A stretch of 64,000 nucleotides of DNA from Streptomyces graminofaciens. Lineage in GTDB: Bacteria; Actinomycetota; Actinomycetes; Streptomycetales; Streptomycetaceae. The translations under genes and the position numbers were made by a program. The notes under the pieces were generated by a model. It saw only the letters and a list, made by a program, of their open reading frames with translations, ran no database searches and had not been told where the DNA came from. Location: contig NZ_AP018448.1 in the NCBI RefSeq assembly GCF_030294945.1, positions 3,224,001 to 3,288,000 on the forward strand. Direction: 5' to 3'. This document shows positions 31,997 to 41,423 of the stretch, piece after piece. Each line of letters starts with the position of its first letter. Position 1 is the first letter of the stretch.

Positions 31997-33379
31997 ATGG
32001 GACGAGCGTTGAACAGAACCCTCAGGGCGGTCCTCGCCCTGCTCACCTCGGTGGCCGCCCTGCTGGGCCTCACCACCGCCCTCGGCGGCTCGGCCACGGC
32101 CGCGGCCCCGCCCGCCGGGCAGGCGACGCGGTACACCATGACCGCGTTCACCAACAGCAGCGAGTCGAACATGTACGTCTACGACTCGCCCGACGCGACC
32201 GGCTTCACCCTCCAGAAGGGCCCGGCGTACACCCCGCCCTCCGGCCTGATCCGCGACCCCAGCATCTTCAAGCACACGGACGGCTACTACTACCTGACGT
32301 ACACCACCCGCACCTGGTCCGCGCTGTCGACCACCATCGGCTTCGCCCGCTCCACCGACCGTGTCAACTGGACCTTCCTGTACGACTACACGGTCCCGAT
32401 CAGCGGTCTGCAGCGCGCCTGGGCGCCGGAGTGGTTCGTCGACAGCAACGGCAGCGTCAACATCATCCTGTCGGCGTCGATCGCGGCCGACGGTGAGTGG
32501 ATCTTCAAGCCGTACAAGCTGACGGCGACGAACTCCTCCCTCACCGCCTGGTCCACGCCGACCCTCCTGTCGGGCATCGGCCCGAACTACATCGACACCT
32601 TCATCGTCAAGATCGGCTCGACGTACCACGCGTTCACCAAGAACGAGACGACGAAGTACATCGAGTACGCGACCTCCTCCAGCCTCACCGGCCCGTACAC
32701 CATCCAGAAGACGGGCAACTGGGCGGGATTCGGCTCCGGAATGGAGGGCCCGGCGCTCGTCCAGCTCGACAACGGTGGCTGGCGGATCTACTACGACGCC
32801 TACGGCGCCGGGAAGTACTGGTACAGCGACAGCTACGACAACTTCGCCACCTGGTCGACCCCGACCGAACTGCCGGGTCTCACGGGCTTCGTACGCCATC
32901 TGACCGTGCTGAAGGAGACCGTCTCCGGCGGCGTCACCCTGCCGACGAACACCACCCGGTCCCTCCAGTCCGTCAACTACACGAGCCGCTACGCCGTGGC
33001 CCGCTCCGACAACCTCGGCTACGTCGACCCGGTGACGTCCTCCAGCACCACGGCCGTCAAGCAGAGCGCGACGTTCACGATCGTGCCCGGTCTCGCGGAC
33101 TCCAACTGCTACTCGTTCCGCAACTCCTCCGGCCGCTACCTCCGGCACTGGGACTTCCGGGTCCGCTTCGACGCGGACGACGGCACGACCGTGTTCGACA
33201 AGGACGCCACGTACTGCGCCCGCCCGGGCACGACCTCCGGCTCGGTCCGCCTGGAGTCGTACAACTACCCCGGCCGCTACATCCGCCACTACAACTACGA
33301 GCTGCGTGTGGACCAGTACCAGGCCACGGACACGTTCCGCGCCGACAGCTCCTTCACGGCGGTGAACCCCTGGGCATGA
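31997..33379 (+). CDS. Secreted GH43-type alpha-L-arabinofuranosidase with AbfB domain
   Basis: 460 residues. The signal peptide (TLRAVLALLTSVAALLGLTT) ends near A-T-A-A-A. The five-blade GH43/62-like catalytic part includes LIRDPSIFKHTDGYYYLTYT, with the general-base Asp near residue 86, and RAWAPEWFVD. From about residue 325 a CBM42/AbfB domain follows: NYTSRYAVARSDNLGYVDPV and SSGRYLRHWDFRVRFDADDG, a beta-trefoil that binds arabinofuranose side chains. It removes arabinose from arabinoxylan or arabinan outside the cell. ATG 31997 is the start taken; a TTG four codons on is an alternative. A strong terminator follows at 33406. Confidence 0.87.
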   Translation: MGRALNRTLRAVLALLTSVAALLGLTTALGGSATAAAPPAGQATRYTMTAFTNSSESNMYVYDSPDATGFTLQKGPAYTPPSGLIRDPSIFKHTDGYYYLTYTTRTWSALSTTIGFARSTDRVNWTFLYDYTVPISGLQRAWAPEWFVDSNGSVNIILSASIAADGEWIFKPYKLTATNSSLTAWSTPTLLSGIGPNYIDTFIVKIGSTYHAFTKNETTKYIEYATSSSLTGPYTIQKTGNWAGFGSGMEGPALVQLDNGGWRIYYDAYGAGKYWYSDSYDNFATWSTPTELPGLTGFVRHLTVLKETVSGGVTLPTNTTRSLQSVNYTSRYAVARSDNLGYVDPVTSSSTTAVKQSATFTIVPGLADSNCYSFRNSSGRYLRHWDFRVRFDADDGTTVFDKDATYCARPGTTSGSVRLESYNYPGRYIRHYNYELRVDQYQATDTFRADSSFTAVNPWA

Positions 33380-33405
33380 CGGCCCTGCCTTCCTGAGAGC
33401 ACCCA

Positions 33406-33448
33406 CGAGCGCCGGGCGGGCCGGACATTCCGGCCCGCCCGGCGCTCG
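33406..33448 (+). terminator. Strong terminator after the GH43 gene
   Basis: A perfect 19-bp inverted repeat (33406-33424 and 33430-33448) around the loop ACATT. Confidence 0.85.
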
Positions 33449-33519
33449 ATCAACACCGCTCGGCACTCGGAAGCCGAGCCCACCACACCCACCCCGTCCG
33501 ACGCTGGAAACCGGATGCC

Positions 33520-33600
33520 CCCAGCCCGTCCGGCGTTTGAGGACGAGGCCGTTCAGGCCGAAGCGGGGGGCTGGGGGCGGCAGCCCCCAGGGATGGGACG
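33520..33600. repeat. Streptomyces repetitive extragenic sequence
   Basis: The core CGTCCGGCGTTTGAGGACGA followed by GGCC...GAAGCGGGGG and a small hairpin CTGGGGGC/GCCCCCAG (33571-33590) is one of the common intergenic repeats in Streptomyces genomes, from recollection. The rest of 33449-33686 holds only this and a short (GAACGCC) run at 33648-33665. Confidence 0.6.
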
Positions 33601-33686
33601 GGTAGGGGCGGCGGGGGCGAGAAAATCCCCCGCCGCCAGCCGGACGCCGAACGCCGAACGCCGAACGGGACGGTACCGACTACCGA

Positions 33687-35768
33687 CTACCGCGTCGCCA
33701 CCGCGCCAGGCGCCGGCACATACCCCGCAGGCCGAGCCGTGAACGTCCCCCGCCCCTGCGTCCGACTCCGCAAACGGGTCGCGTATCCGAACAGCTCAGC
33801 CAGCGGCACAGTCGCGGTGACCACCACGGCCCCCGCCCGCGCAACCGACTCCGACACCCGCCCACGCCGAGCCGCCAGATCACCGATCACCCCGCCCACG
33901 GCATCCGCAGGCACACTGACCGTCACCTCGGCAACAGGCTCCAGCACCGCCATCGCACCGACACGCATGGCCTCCCGCAACCCGAACCGCCCGGCCGCAC
34001 GGAACGCCATCTCCGAGGAGTCCTTGGAGTGAGTCGCGCCATCGGTCAGCGTGACGCTCACCCCGGTCACGGGGTGCCCCCCGAGCGGCCCCTCAGCGAG
34101 CGCGTCACGACACCCGGCCTCCACCGCACGAACGAACTCCTGCGGCACACGCCCACCGACGACGGTGGACCGGAAGGCGAACCCGGTGGCCGCACCGCCG
34201 ACACCGTCGACATCCGCCGCCAGGGGCGCCACGTCGAGGACGACATGCGCGAACTGCCCCGCCCCACCGTCCTGTTTGACGTGCCGGTAAACCAGCCCGG
34301 ACACCCCTCGGACCATCGTCTCGCGATAGGCCACCCGAGGCCGCCCCACCCCGACCTCCAGCCCATGTGTCTGCCGGACCTTCTCCACCGCGACCTCCAG
34401 ATGAAGTTCGCCCATGCCCGACAGCACGGTCTGCCCGGTCTCGGGATCGGTCCGGACGACCAGCGAGGGGTCCTCCTCGACCAGCCGTACCAGCGCCGAC
34501 GCCAGCCGCTCGGTGTCCGTACTCCGGCGCGCCTCGACCGCCACGGACACGACCGGTTCGGCGACGGACGGCGGTTCGAGGAGCAGCGGCGCCGTCGGTG
34601 CGCACAGCGTCGTCCCCGCGCGGGCGGTCTTCAGCCCGACCAGGGCGACGATGTCGCCGGCCACGGCCCGGTCCAGCTCGGCGTGCCGGTCCGCCTGGAC
34701 CCGCAGGATCCGGCCGATCCGCTCACCGCGCCGCGTACCCGCGTCCATCACCACGTCTCCCTTCCGGATCGTCCCCGAGTACACCCGTACATAGGTCAGC
34801 CGCCCAGTGGCCGTCGCGTTCACCTTGAACGCCAGGGCCGCGAACGGCGCCTGCGGGTCGGCGTCCCGCTCCTGCTCCACTCCGGCGTGCGTACCGCGTA
34901 CGGCGGGCACGTCGACCGGCGAGGGCAGATAGGCCACGACCGCGTCGAGCAGCGGTTCGATACCGCGGTTGCGGTAGGCGGAGCCGCACAGCACGACCAC
35001 ACCGTCGCCGGTACGGGTCAGGTCGCGCAGCGCCGAGGCCAGCGTGTCCGCGGAGAGCGTGTGCTCCGCGCAGAACTCGTCCAGTGCCACGGGATGGAGT
35101 TCCGCCACGGTCTCCTCCAGCCGCCGTCGCCGCCGGTGCGCCTCGTCCCGCAGGTCGTCCGGCACCGGCTGCTCCTCGACCACGTCACTGCCGTCGGCCC
35201 AGACCAGCGCCCGCATCCGCAGCAGATCCACGACACCGGTGAACCCGTCCTCCGTGCCGATCGGCAACTGCACGACCAGCGGGGCCGGATGCAGCCGCTG
35301 CCGGATGGACTCGACCGCCGCGTCGAGGTCGGCACCGGCGCGGTCCAGCTTGTTGACGAACGCGATCCGGGGTACGCCGTGCCGGTCCGCCTGCCGCCAA
35401 ACCGACTCGCTCTGCGGCTCGACGCCGGCGACCGCGTCGAACACCGCGATCGCGCCGTCGAGCACCCGAAGCGAACGCTCCACCTCGTCGGCGAAGTCGA
35501 CATGCCCGGGGGTGTCGATCAGATTGATCCGGTGACCGTCCCAGTCACAGCTGACGGCGGCCGCGAAGATGGTGATCCCGCGGTCGCGTTCCTGAGGATC
35601 GAAGTCCGTGATGGTCGTGCCGTCATGGACCTCGCCACGCTTGTGCGTGGTCCCGGTGAGGTACAGGATCCGTTCGGTGACGGTGGTCTTCCCGGCGTCG
35701 ACGTGGGCGAGGATGCCCAGGTTGCGGACGGCGTTCAGGACGCGGGTGGGGTTGAGGTCGTTGCGCAT
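33687..35768 (-). CDS. fusB: Second elongation factor G-like GTPase
   Basis: 693 residues with a full EF-G layout. The P-loop is AHVDAGKT (21-28), switch II D85-T-P-G-H89, and N139-K-L-D142. Domain II is FKVNATATGRLTYVRVYSG, and the domain IV/V end includes LREAMRVGAMAVLEPV. It is shorter and more divergent than housekeeping EF-G and lies far from rpsL/rpsG-type genes. A stand-alone EF-G paralogue in this position matches what I remember of S. coelicolor fusB. The role may be ribosome recycling, slow-growth translation or partial antibiotic tolerance. It lacks the clear TetM/TetO signatures. ATG 35768 is the start. Confidence 0.85.
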   Translation of the reverse strand: MRNDLNPTRVLNAVRNLGILAHVDAGKTTVTERILYLTGTTHKRGEVHDGTTITDFDPQERDRGITIFAAAVSCDWDGHRINLIDTPGHVDFADEVERSLRVLDGAIAVFDAVAGVEPQSESVWRQADRHGVPRIAFVNKLDRAGADLDAAVESIRQRLHPAPLVVQLPIGTEDGFTGVVDLLRMRALVWADGSDVVEEQPVPDDLRDEAHRRRRRLEETVAELHPVALDEFCAEHTLSADTLASALRDLTRTGDGVVVLCGSAYRNRGIEPLLDAVVAYLPSPVDVPAVRGTHAGVEQERDADPQAPFAALAFKVNATATGRLTYVRVYSGTIRKGDVVMDAGTRRGERIGRILRVQADRHAELDRAVAGDIVALVGLKTARAGTTLCAPTAPLLLEPPSVAEPVVSVAVEARRSTDTERLASALVRLVEEDPSLVVRTDPETGQTVLSGMGELHLEVAVEKVRQTHGLEVGVGRPRVAYRETMVRGVSGLVYRHVKQDGGAGQFAHVVLDVAPLAADVDGVGGAATGFAFRSTVVGGRVPQEFVRAVEAGCRDALAEGPLGGHPVTGVSVTLTDGATHSKDSSEMAFRAAGRFGLREAMRVGAMAVLEPVAEVTVSVPADAVGGVIGDLAARRGRVSESVARAGAVVVTATVPLAELFGYATRLRSRTQGRGTFTARPAGYVPAPGAVATR

Positions 35769-36042
35769 GGCCCATGGCCTTTCGAGTGCTCTGCGTCAGG
35801 GCAGTTCGGGCAGCGCGATTCCCGGGACGGACCGGACGACCTGTCGCTCCGTCACGGGGACGGGAGTCGAAGTCGAGGAAGGTCAGAGATGCGTCACGGG
35901 CATCCGGTACCGGCCGCGCAGCGGGCACCGGACCGACGAGGACACGAGGATCACCTCGTACTGGGAACGGGGAACGACGACAGCGGTGCGGTCACACACG
36001 GCCGGGCTCCCCTCAGTCAGTGTTCGTCACTCGTCACGAAGA

Positions 36043-36068
36043 GCGCGCCGCATACTCGTGCGGCGCGC
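36043..36068. terminator. Hairpin between the GH36 and EF-G genes
   Basis: A perfect 10-bp stem GCGCGCCGCA/TGCGGCGCGC with a 6-base loop. It lies 106 bases beyond the GH36 stop and would end that transcript. The rest of 35769-36173 is the EF-G promoter region plus degenerate repeats of CCTCACCGGCCC near 36130-36180; no gene is seen. Confidence 0.5.
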
Positions 36069-36173
36069 GATGTGCAGCGAGTCTAGGGAAGCCGACGCCG
36101 ACGGAGCACGCTATTTATTCCTCCGGCCCGGATGCCCTCACCGGCCCCGATGCCTTCACCGAGTCAGCTTCCC

Positions 36174-38363
36174 TCACCGGCCCGGATCGATGGCGACGAG
36201 CACCGCCGACCGCTCCTCCGGCAACCCCACCCGCAGGACACGCCCGCCCTCGTCCCAGTCCAGCGTCGTAGCCGCCCCCGCCTCGAACAGCACCCGCGGC
36301 CGTCGCCCACCCCCGACCCACGGCAGCGGCACGGTCACCTGCTCCGGCGCCCCGTCCCGACGCCACAGCGCCAGCAGGGTCGTACCGTCGACGGCCGTGA
36401 GCGCGAGGGCGAGCAGCCCGTCACGCCACCCCGGCAACCCCAGGGGCCAGCGCGGACGAGCCCCCGGGAGCAGCTGCCGATAGCTCTTGTACGTCTCCAA
36501 CGCACGTCGTACGAGGTCCAGTTGGGCCTCAGTCAGCAGATCCGGACGTCCGCTCAGGTGCACCCGGCCGAGCATCGCGGACACCAGCACCATGCCCAGC
36601 TCGGCGTCGGTGTGCTCCGGCAGCGGGTACGCCCAGACGGCACCCTGCTCCGGGGTGACGGCCGTGGGCGCGGCGGCGGCGATGGCGGGCAGAAGCCGGA
36701 AGTCCTGCTGATCGGTGACGGAGTGGATGGGCAGTCGGGACAGCATGGCCTGGTCCGTGCGGCTGCCGCCTGCCGCGCAGCTCTCCAGGACCAGGGTGGG
36801 ATGGCGGTCGAGGACGCCGTCGAGCCAGTCGAGGTAGGCGCGGTTGTGACCGAGCAGCCCGTCGCCGACGCTCTGCCCCACCACACCGTCGGTCCCCGCG
36901 CCGATGTCGATGTTGTAGTCGAGCTTGAGATAACCGACCCCGTACTCCCGTACGAGGCGGTCCACGACCCCGTCGAGATGGGCGCGGGCGGCCGGGTGCC
37001 GAAGGTCGAGCTGGTGACGGCCCCACTCCACGACCCGTACGCCGTCCCCGCGGAAGAACGCCTCGTCGGGGAGCGCGGCGGCGATCGGGCTGCGTACGCC
37101 GACGACCTCCGGCTCCAGCCACAGACCTGGCACCATGCCCGCCGCCCGGATCCGGTCCAGCACCTCACCGAGTCCCCCGGGGAAGCGGGACGCCGACTCC
37201 TCCCACGCACCGACCGCGTCCCACCAGCCGGGCACGCCGCCGGGGCCGACGGTGCCGGGCGGCTCGGCGTCGTACCAGCCGGCGTCGATACAGAACACCT
37301 CGGCACCGGTGGCGGCCGCCGCGTCCACCAGCGGCAGCAAGGCCTTGGTGGTGGGTTCGCCCATGAGGCTGTTCATGAAGTCGTTGAAGACGACGGGCAA
37401 CCGCTCGTGGTCGGGGTGCGGACGGCGGGTGGCGCGGCGGTGCTCGGTGAGCGCCGCGAGCGCGGCCTCGAAGCCTCCGGACGGTACGAGGGCGACCGCG
37501 ACGGGGACGGTTCGGAACGACTCACCGGGCGCGAGACGGCGGCGCCACTGGTGTTCGCGGTCCGTGGGCCCGGACAGGGCGAGATACACGTCGTCGAAGC
37601 GGTCGCCGAGTTCGGCGTGCCAGGAGCCGTTGTGCTCGATCTGCCACATCAGGGCGCGGCCGGTCGCCGTCTCCTGAACGCAGCCCATCGGCAGGTGCTC
37701 GGAGGAGGACCATGACCCGGTGCTGGTCACGGCGACCCGGTTCTTCGACCCGGTCTGTCCGAACGGCACCATCCCGACGTCGTACAGCCCTCGCTCGGCG
37801 AGCGTGGCCCGCGCCCACCGGAACTCCCCGCTCCACGGATTGGCGGCCAGCCACAACGCCAGCCCGTCCTCCCAGCGCTCGTCCTCGGGCAGCCGACGGG
37901 CGAGGTTGGAGAGAACGAAGGAGGAGACGTACTCCAGGGTGACGGGCTGGTCACCGACGTTCTCCACCTGCGCCTCCGCATGCAGCACGGGCACGTCACC
38001 GCGCAGGGTGTACAGGGCCGTGACACTCAGTCCCCCGACTGCGTCGGACATACGGACCCGCAGAGTCCGCACCGCGCCGCCGTCGCCCGAGCCCTCCTCG
38101 TGCCCGACGTAACGCAGCGCCCTCGCGGCGGCGCCGTCCACATGCCGTTTGCCGGAGGTCCCCAGCCGGCCCCCGCCCGTGGTCTGCACCTCGACCAGCG
38201 GCAACGCCCGGTGCGTCAGCCACGCGCATACGTCGGGTTCGCGCACGGGGTCGGGCATCGAGGCCACGTCACCGGCGGCCAGCAGCCGCGCGGGGCCCTC
38301 CTGGCCGAGGTCGATGAGCAAGGACAGCGCGTCGGATCCCCAGCGAAGGTGGGACGTGGACAT
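36174..38363 (-). CDS. GH36 alpha-galactosidase
   Basis: 729 residues. The catalytic barrel has VFCIDAGWYDAEPPG, LEPEVVGVRS, the nucleophile Asp in YLKLDYNIDIG near residue 481, and the acid/base Asp in ESCAAGGSRTD near residue 539. The N-terminal beta-supersandwich and the C-terminal sheet are of normal GH36 length. It hydrolyses alpha-1,6-galactosides such as melibiose or raffinose; no signal peptide, so it acts on imported sugars. ATG 38363 is the start. A LacI-like palindrome lies 36 bases upstream. Confidence 0.87.
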   Translation of the reverse strand: MSTSHLRWGSDALSLLIDLGQEGPARLLAAGDVASMPDPVREPDVCAWLTHRALPLVEVQTTGGGRLGTSGKRHVDGAAARALRYVGHEEGSGDGGAVRTLRVRMSDAVGGLSVTALYTLRGDVPVLHAEAQVENVGDQPVTLEYVSSFVLSNLARRLPEDERWEDGLALWLAANPWSGEFRWARATLAERGLYDVGMVPFGQTGSKNRVAVTSTGSWSSSEHLPMGCVQETATGRALMWQIEHNGSWHAELGDRFDDVYLALSGPTDREHQWRRRLAPGESFRTVPVAVALVPSGGFEAALAALTEHRRATRRPHPDHERLPVVFNDFMNSLMGEPTTKALLPLVDAAAATGAEVFCIDAGWYDAEPPGTVGPGGVPGWWDAVGAWEESASRFPGGLGEVLDRIRAAGMVPGLWLEPEVVGVRSPIAAALPDEAFFRGDGVRVVEWGRHQLDLRHPAARAHLDGVVDRLVREYGVGYLKLDYNIDIGAGTDGVVGQSVGDGLLGHNRAYLDWLDGVLDRHPTLVLESCAAGGSRTDQAMLSRLPIHSVTDQQDFRLLPAIAAAAPTAVTPEQGAVWAYPLPEHTDAELGMVLVSAMLGRVHLSGRPDLLTEAQLDLVRRALETYKSYRQLLPGARPRWPLGLPGWRDGLLALALTAVDGTTLLALWRRDGAPEQVTVPLPWVGGGRRPRVLFEAGAATTLDWDEGGRVLRVGLPEERSAVLVAIDPGR

Positions 38364-38398
38364 GGGTGGGGCACTCCAGAGTCAGAACAGGGAGCAGA

Positions 38399-38406
38399 AA
38401 ACGTTT
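38399..38406. promoter_or_regulatory. AAACGTTT, LacI-type half-site palindrome
   Basis: The perfect 8-bp palindrome AAACGTTT in CAGAAAACGTTTACTG, 36 bases upstream of the alpha-galactosidase start. Central CG palindromes of this kind are typical for LacI-family sugar repressors. No regulator gene is adjacent. Confidence 0.45.
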
Positions 38407-38531
38407 ACTGACGAGGGTGACCGTAGCCCCCGACCCGATGGATCGCAAGGGAGGGCGAGGGAAGGGAACACAAACGACGGAAGGGAACACAAAAAACCGC
38501 ACCGACCGGGAATCGGTCAGTGCGGTGAAAG

Positions 38532-38616
38532 TGTCCGAGGGGGGACTTGAACCCCCACGCCCGATAAAGGGCACTAGCACCTCAAGCTAGCGCGTCTGCC
38601 ATTCCGCCACCCGGAC
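38532..38616 (-). tRNA. tRNA-Leu (anticodon GAG)
   Basis: On the minus strand the sequence starts GTCCGGGTGGCGGAATGGCA and folds into a class II tRNA. The acceptor stem is GTCCGGG/CTCGGAC with discriminator A. The anticodon stem CTAGC/GCTAG encloses the loop TTGAGGT (GAG at positions 34-36). A variable arm TGCCCTTTATCGGGC and a T arm GGGGGTTCAAGTCCCCC complete it. CCA is not encoded. The upstream region at 38617-38791 holds a plausible minus-strand -10 (TATTGT) and no gene. Confidence 0.95.
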
Positions 38617-38791
38617 TAGGTGTCTGCCGCCTTGCCAGGGGTGTTCCCCGCGGCGACATGGACAACAATACCAAGCTTTCGGAGTGCCTTTCACCTGCAT
38701 ATCCGGGCCTCTGGCGGGGCCGCGCGCACCTCTCACGGGCAGGCGCGCGCGACCTCACCGGGGGTGATCGGGCGATCACGAACCGGCCATG

Positions 38792-40387
38792 TCAGGCCAC
38801 GGAGGGCATGAGGTGGTACTCGGGGAAATTCCCTGGGAGCCGCTCCCCCGCGGGGCCCTGCGTGACCGCCTTCACCAGTAGCTCGCCACCGACGAAGGCC
38901 CCGCGCCAGGACGCGCCGAAGCCGCCGAACAGCTCCTCGCGGTCCCCGCGCGAGCGGGGGGCGCCATGGCCGACCTTGAACGCGCGGATCTGCGGGGCGA
39001 GCCGCTCGTAGGTCGCCCGGTCGTCGGTGGACAGGGTGGCGACGAGCGCGCCGTTCGAGGCGTTCATGGCGGCGAGCAGCTCGGCCTCGGTGTCGACCAG
39101 CACGATCGTGTCGACCGGGCCGAAGGGTTCCGCGTGGTGCAGCGGTGAGGACGGCGGCGGGTTCAGGAGCGTGACGGGCTGGACGTACGCCCCCGTGTCC
39201 TGACCCGGCAGGAAGCGCGCCTCGGCCGACCTGCCCCGGTGCAGCGGGACGGCCCCGCGGTCGATGGCCTCGGTGACCTGGTCGGTCAGTTCCTTGGCCT
39301 TGGCCGCGTTGATGACGGGACCGAAGTCCAACCGCGGGTACGGGTCGTCGGGGTGCTCCACCGCCAGGGGGTGGCCGACCCTGAGGGTGCGGACCGCCGG
39401 GAGGTACGCCGCCAGGAACTCGTCGAACAGCTCACGCTGGACGACGAAGCGCGGGTACGCCGTGCAGCGCTGTTTGCCGTAGTCGAAGAGTTTGGGGACG
39501 ACCGCGGTGAGCGCGTCCCAGTCGGTGTGGTTCCAGATGCCCCAGGTGTTCAGTCCCTCCTGTTCGAGTACGTGTCGTTTGCCGAGGTCGGCGACTGCCG
39601 TGGCCACGGCGGCGCCGGTGTCGCGGCCGCCGACGAAGGAGACGCAGCCGATCTCGGGAGCGCGGACGAGCGCCTCGGACAGCTCGCCTCCGCTGCCGCT
39701 GACAAGGGTGACGGGGATCCCTTCGCGTGCGGCGAGCGCACCGGCCAGGGTGAGGCAGGAGACGCCGCCGTCGGTCGGGGTCTTGGCGATGACCGCGTTC
39801 CCTGCCAGTGCCTGTACCAGCATTGCGTGAACGAGCACGCTCATCGGGTAGTTCCAGCTGGCGATGTTGGACACCGGACCGTCCAGCGGGACCCGGCCCT
39901 CGACCATGGGCTCGATGCCGTCGACGTACCAGCGCACCCCGTCGATGGCCCGGTCCACGTCGGCCTGGGCGAGCCGCCAGGGTTTGCCGATCTCCCAGAC
40001 GAGGAGGAGGGCGAGGAGTTCACGGTGCTGGGTGAGGGCGTCGAGGGTCGCGGCGACCCTGGCGCGGCGTTCGTCGAGAGGGACGTGGCGCCACGCGCGG
40101 TGCTGGTCGAGCGCGGCGCGTACGGCGTGGTGGGCGGTGGGGCCGTCCAGACGGGGCGGGCCCGCTATGGGGCGGCCGTCGACGGGGCTGGTGGCGGGCA
40201 GGACGCGGCCGTCGGCCTGCCAGGAGCCGTTCCAGAGGTTGAGGACGCGGTCGTCCCGGAAGGCCTCGGGGGCGACCGCGAGGCAGCGTTGCCAGGCGTC
40301 GTTCCAGGATGTGCCTGATTTGAGGGTGAGGGTGGTCGGGGTGGTCGGGGTGGCTGGGGTGGCTGGGGTGGCTGGGGTGGTTGCCAT
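38792..40387 (-). CDS. Aldehyde dehydrogenase-family protein
   Basis: 531 residues of the ALDH superfamily. The catalytic Cys is in DYGKQRCTAYPRFVV and the general-base Glu in LEQEGLNTWGIWNH. The substrate is unknown. The first 20 residues are a Thr-Pro-Ala repeat (TPATPATPA...) encoded by a 9-bp direct repeat, then TLKSGTSWNDAWQRCLAVAP starts the fold. ATG 40387 has CGGAG upstream. It is downstream of sucDC and an operon partner candidate, though a strong terminator lies between. Oxalate or glyoxylate oxidation are possible contexts. A short stem GTGATCG/CGATCAC (38764-38779) may end the transcript. Confidence 0.82.
   Translation of the reverse strand: MATTPATPATPATPTTPTTLTLKSGTSWNDAWQRCLAVAPEAFRDDRVLNLWNGSWQADGRVLPATSPVDGRPIAGPPRLDGPTAHHAVRAALDQHRAWRHVPLDERRARVAATLDALTQHRELLALLLVWEIGKPWRLAQADVDRAIDGVRWYVDGIEPMVEGRVPLDGPVSNIASWNYPMSVLVHAMLVQALAGNAVIAKTPTDGGVSCLTLAGALAAREGIPVTLVSGSGGELSEALVRAPEIGCVSFVGGRDTGAAVATAVADLGKRHVLEQEGLNTWGIWNHTDWDALTAVVPKLFDYGKQRCTAYPRFVVQRELFDEFLAAYLPAVRTLRVGHPLAVEHPDDPYPRLDFGPVINAAKAKELTDQVTEAIDRGAVPLHRGRSAEARFLPGQDTGAYVQPVTLLNPPPSSPLHHAEPFGPVDTIVLVDTEAELLAAMNASNGALVATLSTDDRATYERLAPQIRAFKVGHGAPRSRGDREELFGGFGASWRGAFVGGELLVKAVTQGPAGERLPGNFPEYHLMPSVA
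40331..40378. repeat. 9-bp direct repeat in the ALDH N-terminus
   Basis: On the coding strand ACCCCAGCC occurs three times and ACCCCGACC twice in a row, giving an imperfect T-P-A/T-P-T repeat at residues 4-19. The length is a multiple of three, so slippage would change the number of repeats but keep the frame. Confidence 0.75.
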
Positions 40388-40445
40388 CGGGTTGCTCCGC
40401 TCTCGGTGCACAGTCGGGGGCGGGGTCGTGCATGGCTGTTGAGCA

Positions 40446-40487
40446 CGTCGGCGAGACGCAGCGTCAAGTCACCGCGTCTCGCCGACG
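40446..40487 (-). terminator. Terminator after sucD
   Basis: A perfect 14-bp inverted repeat (CGTCGGCGAGACGC 40446-40459, complement 40474-40487), eight bases beyond the sucD stop on the minus strand. Confidence 0.8.
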
Positions 40488-40494
40488 AATGAGG

Positions 40495-41412
40495 TCACGC
40501 CTCCTCGTCCAGCGCGGCGAGTGCGAGGCGAGCGGTCTCGGTCGGCGTGCCGCCCACGCGTACGCCTGCCGCCTCCAGCGCATCCTTCTTCGCCTGCGCG
40601 GTGCCGGAGGAGCCGGAGACGATGGCGCCCGCGTGGCCCATGGTCTTGCCCTCGGGAGCGGTGAAGCCGGCGATGTAGCCGACGACCGGTTTGGTGACGT
40701 GGTCGCGGATGTACGCGGCGGCCCGTTCCTCGGCGTCACCGCCGATCTCGCCGATGAGGACGATGAGTTCGGTGTCGGGGTCGTCCTGGAAGGCGGCCAG
40801 GCAGTCGATGTGGGTGGTGCCGACGACGGGGTCGCCGCCGATGCCGACGCAGGTGGAGAAGCCGATGTCGCGAAGTTCGTACATGAGTTGGTAGGTGAGC
40901 GTGCCGGACTTGGAGACCAGGCCGATGCGTCCCGGTTTGGTGATGTCGGCGGGGATGATGCCCGCGTTGGACTGGCCGGGGCTGATCAGTCCAGGGCAGT
41001 TGGGGCCGACGACGCGGACGCCCCTGGCCTGCGCGTACGCGGTGAAGGCGACGGAGTCGTGGACGGGGATGCCCTCGGTGATGACGACCGCGAGGCCGAT
41101 ACCGGCGTCGGCGGCCTCGACGACCGCGCCCTTGGCGAAGGCGGGCGGGACGAAGACGACGGTCGTGTCGGCACCGGTCGCCTCCATACCCTCGCCGACG
41201 GAGCCGAAGACGGGCACGGCGATGGGGGCGCCTCCCAGGCCCTCAAGGCAGTGGGGGACATCGAAGTCGACCGTCTGCCCGGCCTTGCGGGGGTTGACAC
41301 CGCCGACGACGTTCGTGCCGGCGGCGAGCATGCGGCGGGTGTGCTTCATGCCCTCGCCACCGGTCATGCCCTGGACGAGGACCTTGCTCTCCCGGGTGAG
41401 GTAAATGGCCAT
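40495..41412 (-). CDS. sucD: Succinyl-CoA ligase alpha subunit (paralogue)
   Basis: 305 residues. CoA-binding N-terminal domain ([20 protein letters not shown]) and the phosphohistidine loop [16 protein letters not shown] with His near residue 258. With the beta subunit it couples succinate (or a similar acid) to CoA with ATP/GTP. ATG 41412 with GAGGAGA upstream, 11 bases after sucC, so the two are co-transcribed. A sucCD pair next to oxc-frc suggests a dedicated role in CoA exchange, separate from the TCA-cycle copies. Confidence 0.92.
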   Translation of the reverse strand: MAIYLTRESKVLVQGMTGGEGMKHTRRMLAAGTNVVGGVNPRKAGQTVDFDVPHCLEGLGGAPIAVPVFGSVGEGMEATGADTTVVFVPPAFAKGAVVEAADAGIGLAVVITEGIPVHDSVAFTAYAQARGVRVVGPNCPGLISPGQSNAGIIPADITKPGRIGLVSKSGTLTYQLMYELRDIGFSTCVGIGGDPVVGTTHIDCLAAFQDDPDTELIVLIGEIGGDAEERAAAYIRDHVTKPVVGYIAGFTAPEGKTMGHAGAIVSGSSGTAQAKKDALEAAGVRVGGTPTETARLALAALDEEA

Positions 41413-41423
41413 GTCCGGTCTCC

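Noticed and set aside
31970..33466. 498-codon minus-strand frame opposite the GH43 gene
   Set aside because: No recognisable domain; the plus strand has signal peptide, GH43 and AbfB motifs.
33687..35768. Tetracycline ribosomal protection protein (TetM/TetO/OtrA type)
   Set aside because: Overall motifs and length fit EF-G, and the specific signatures of protection proteins are not seen.
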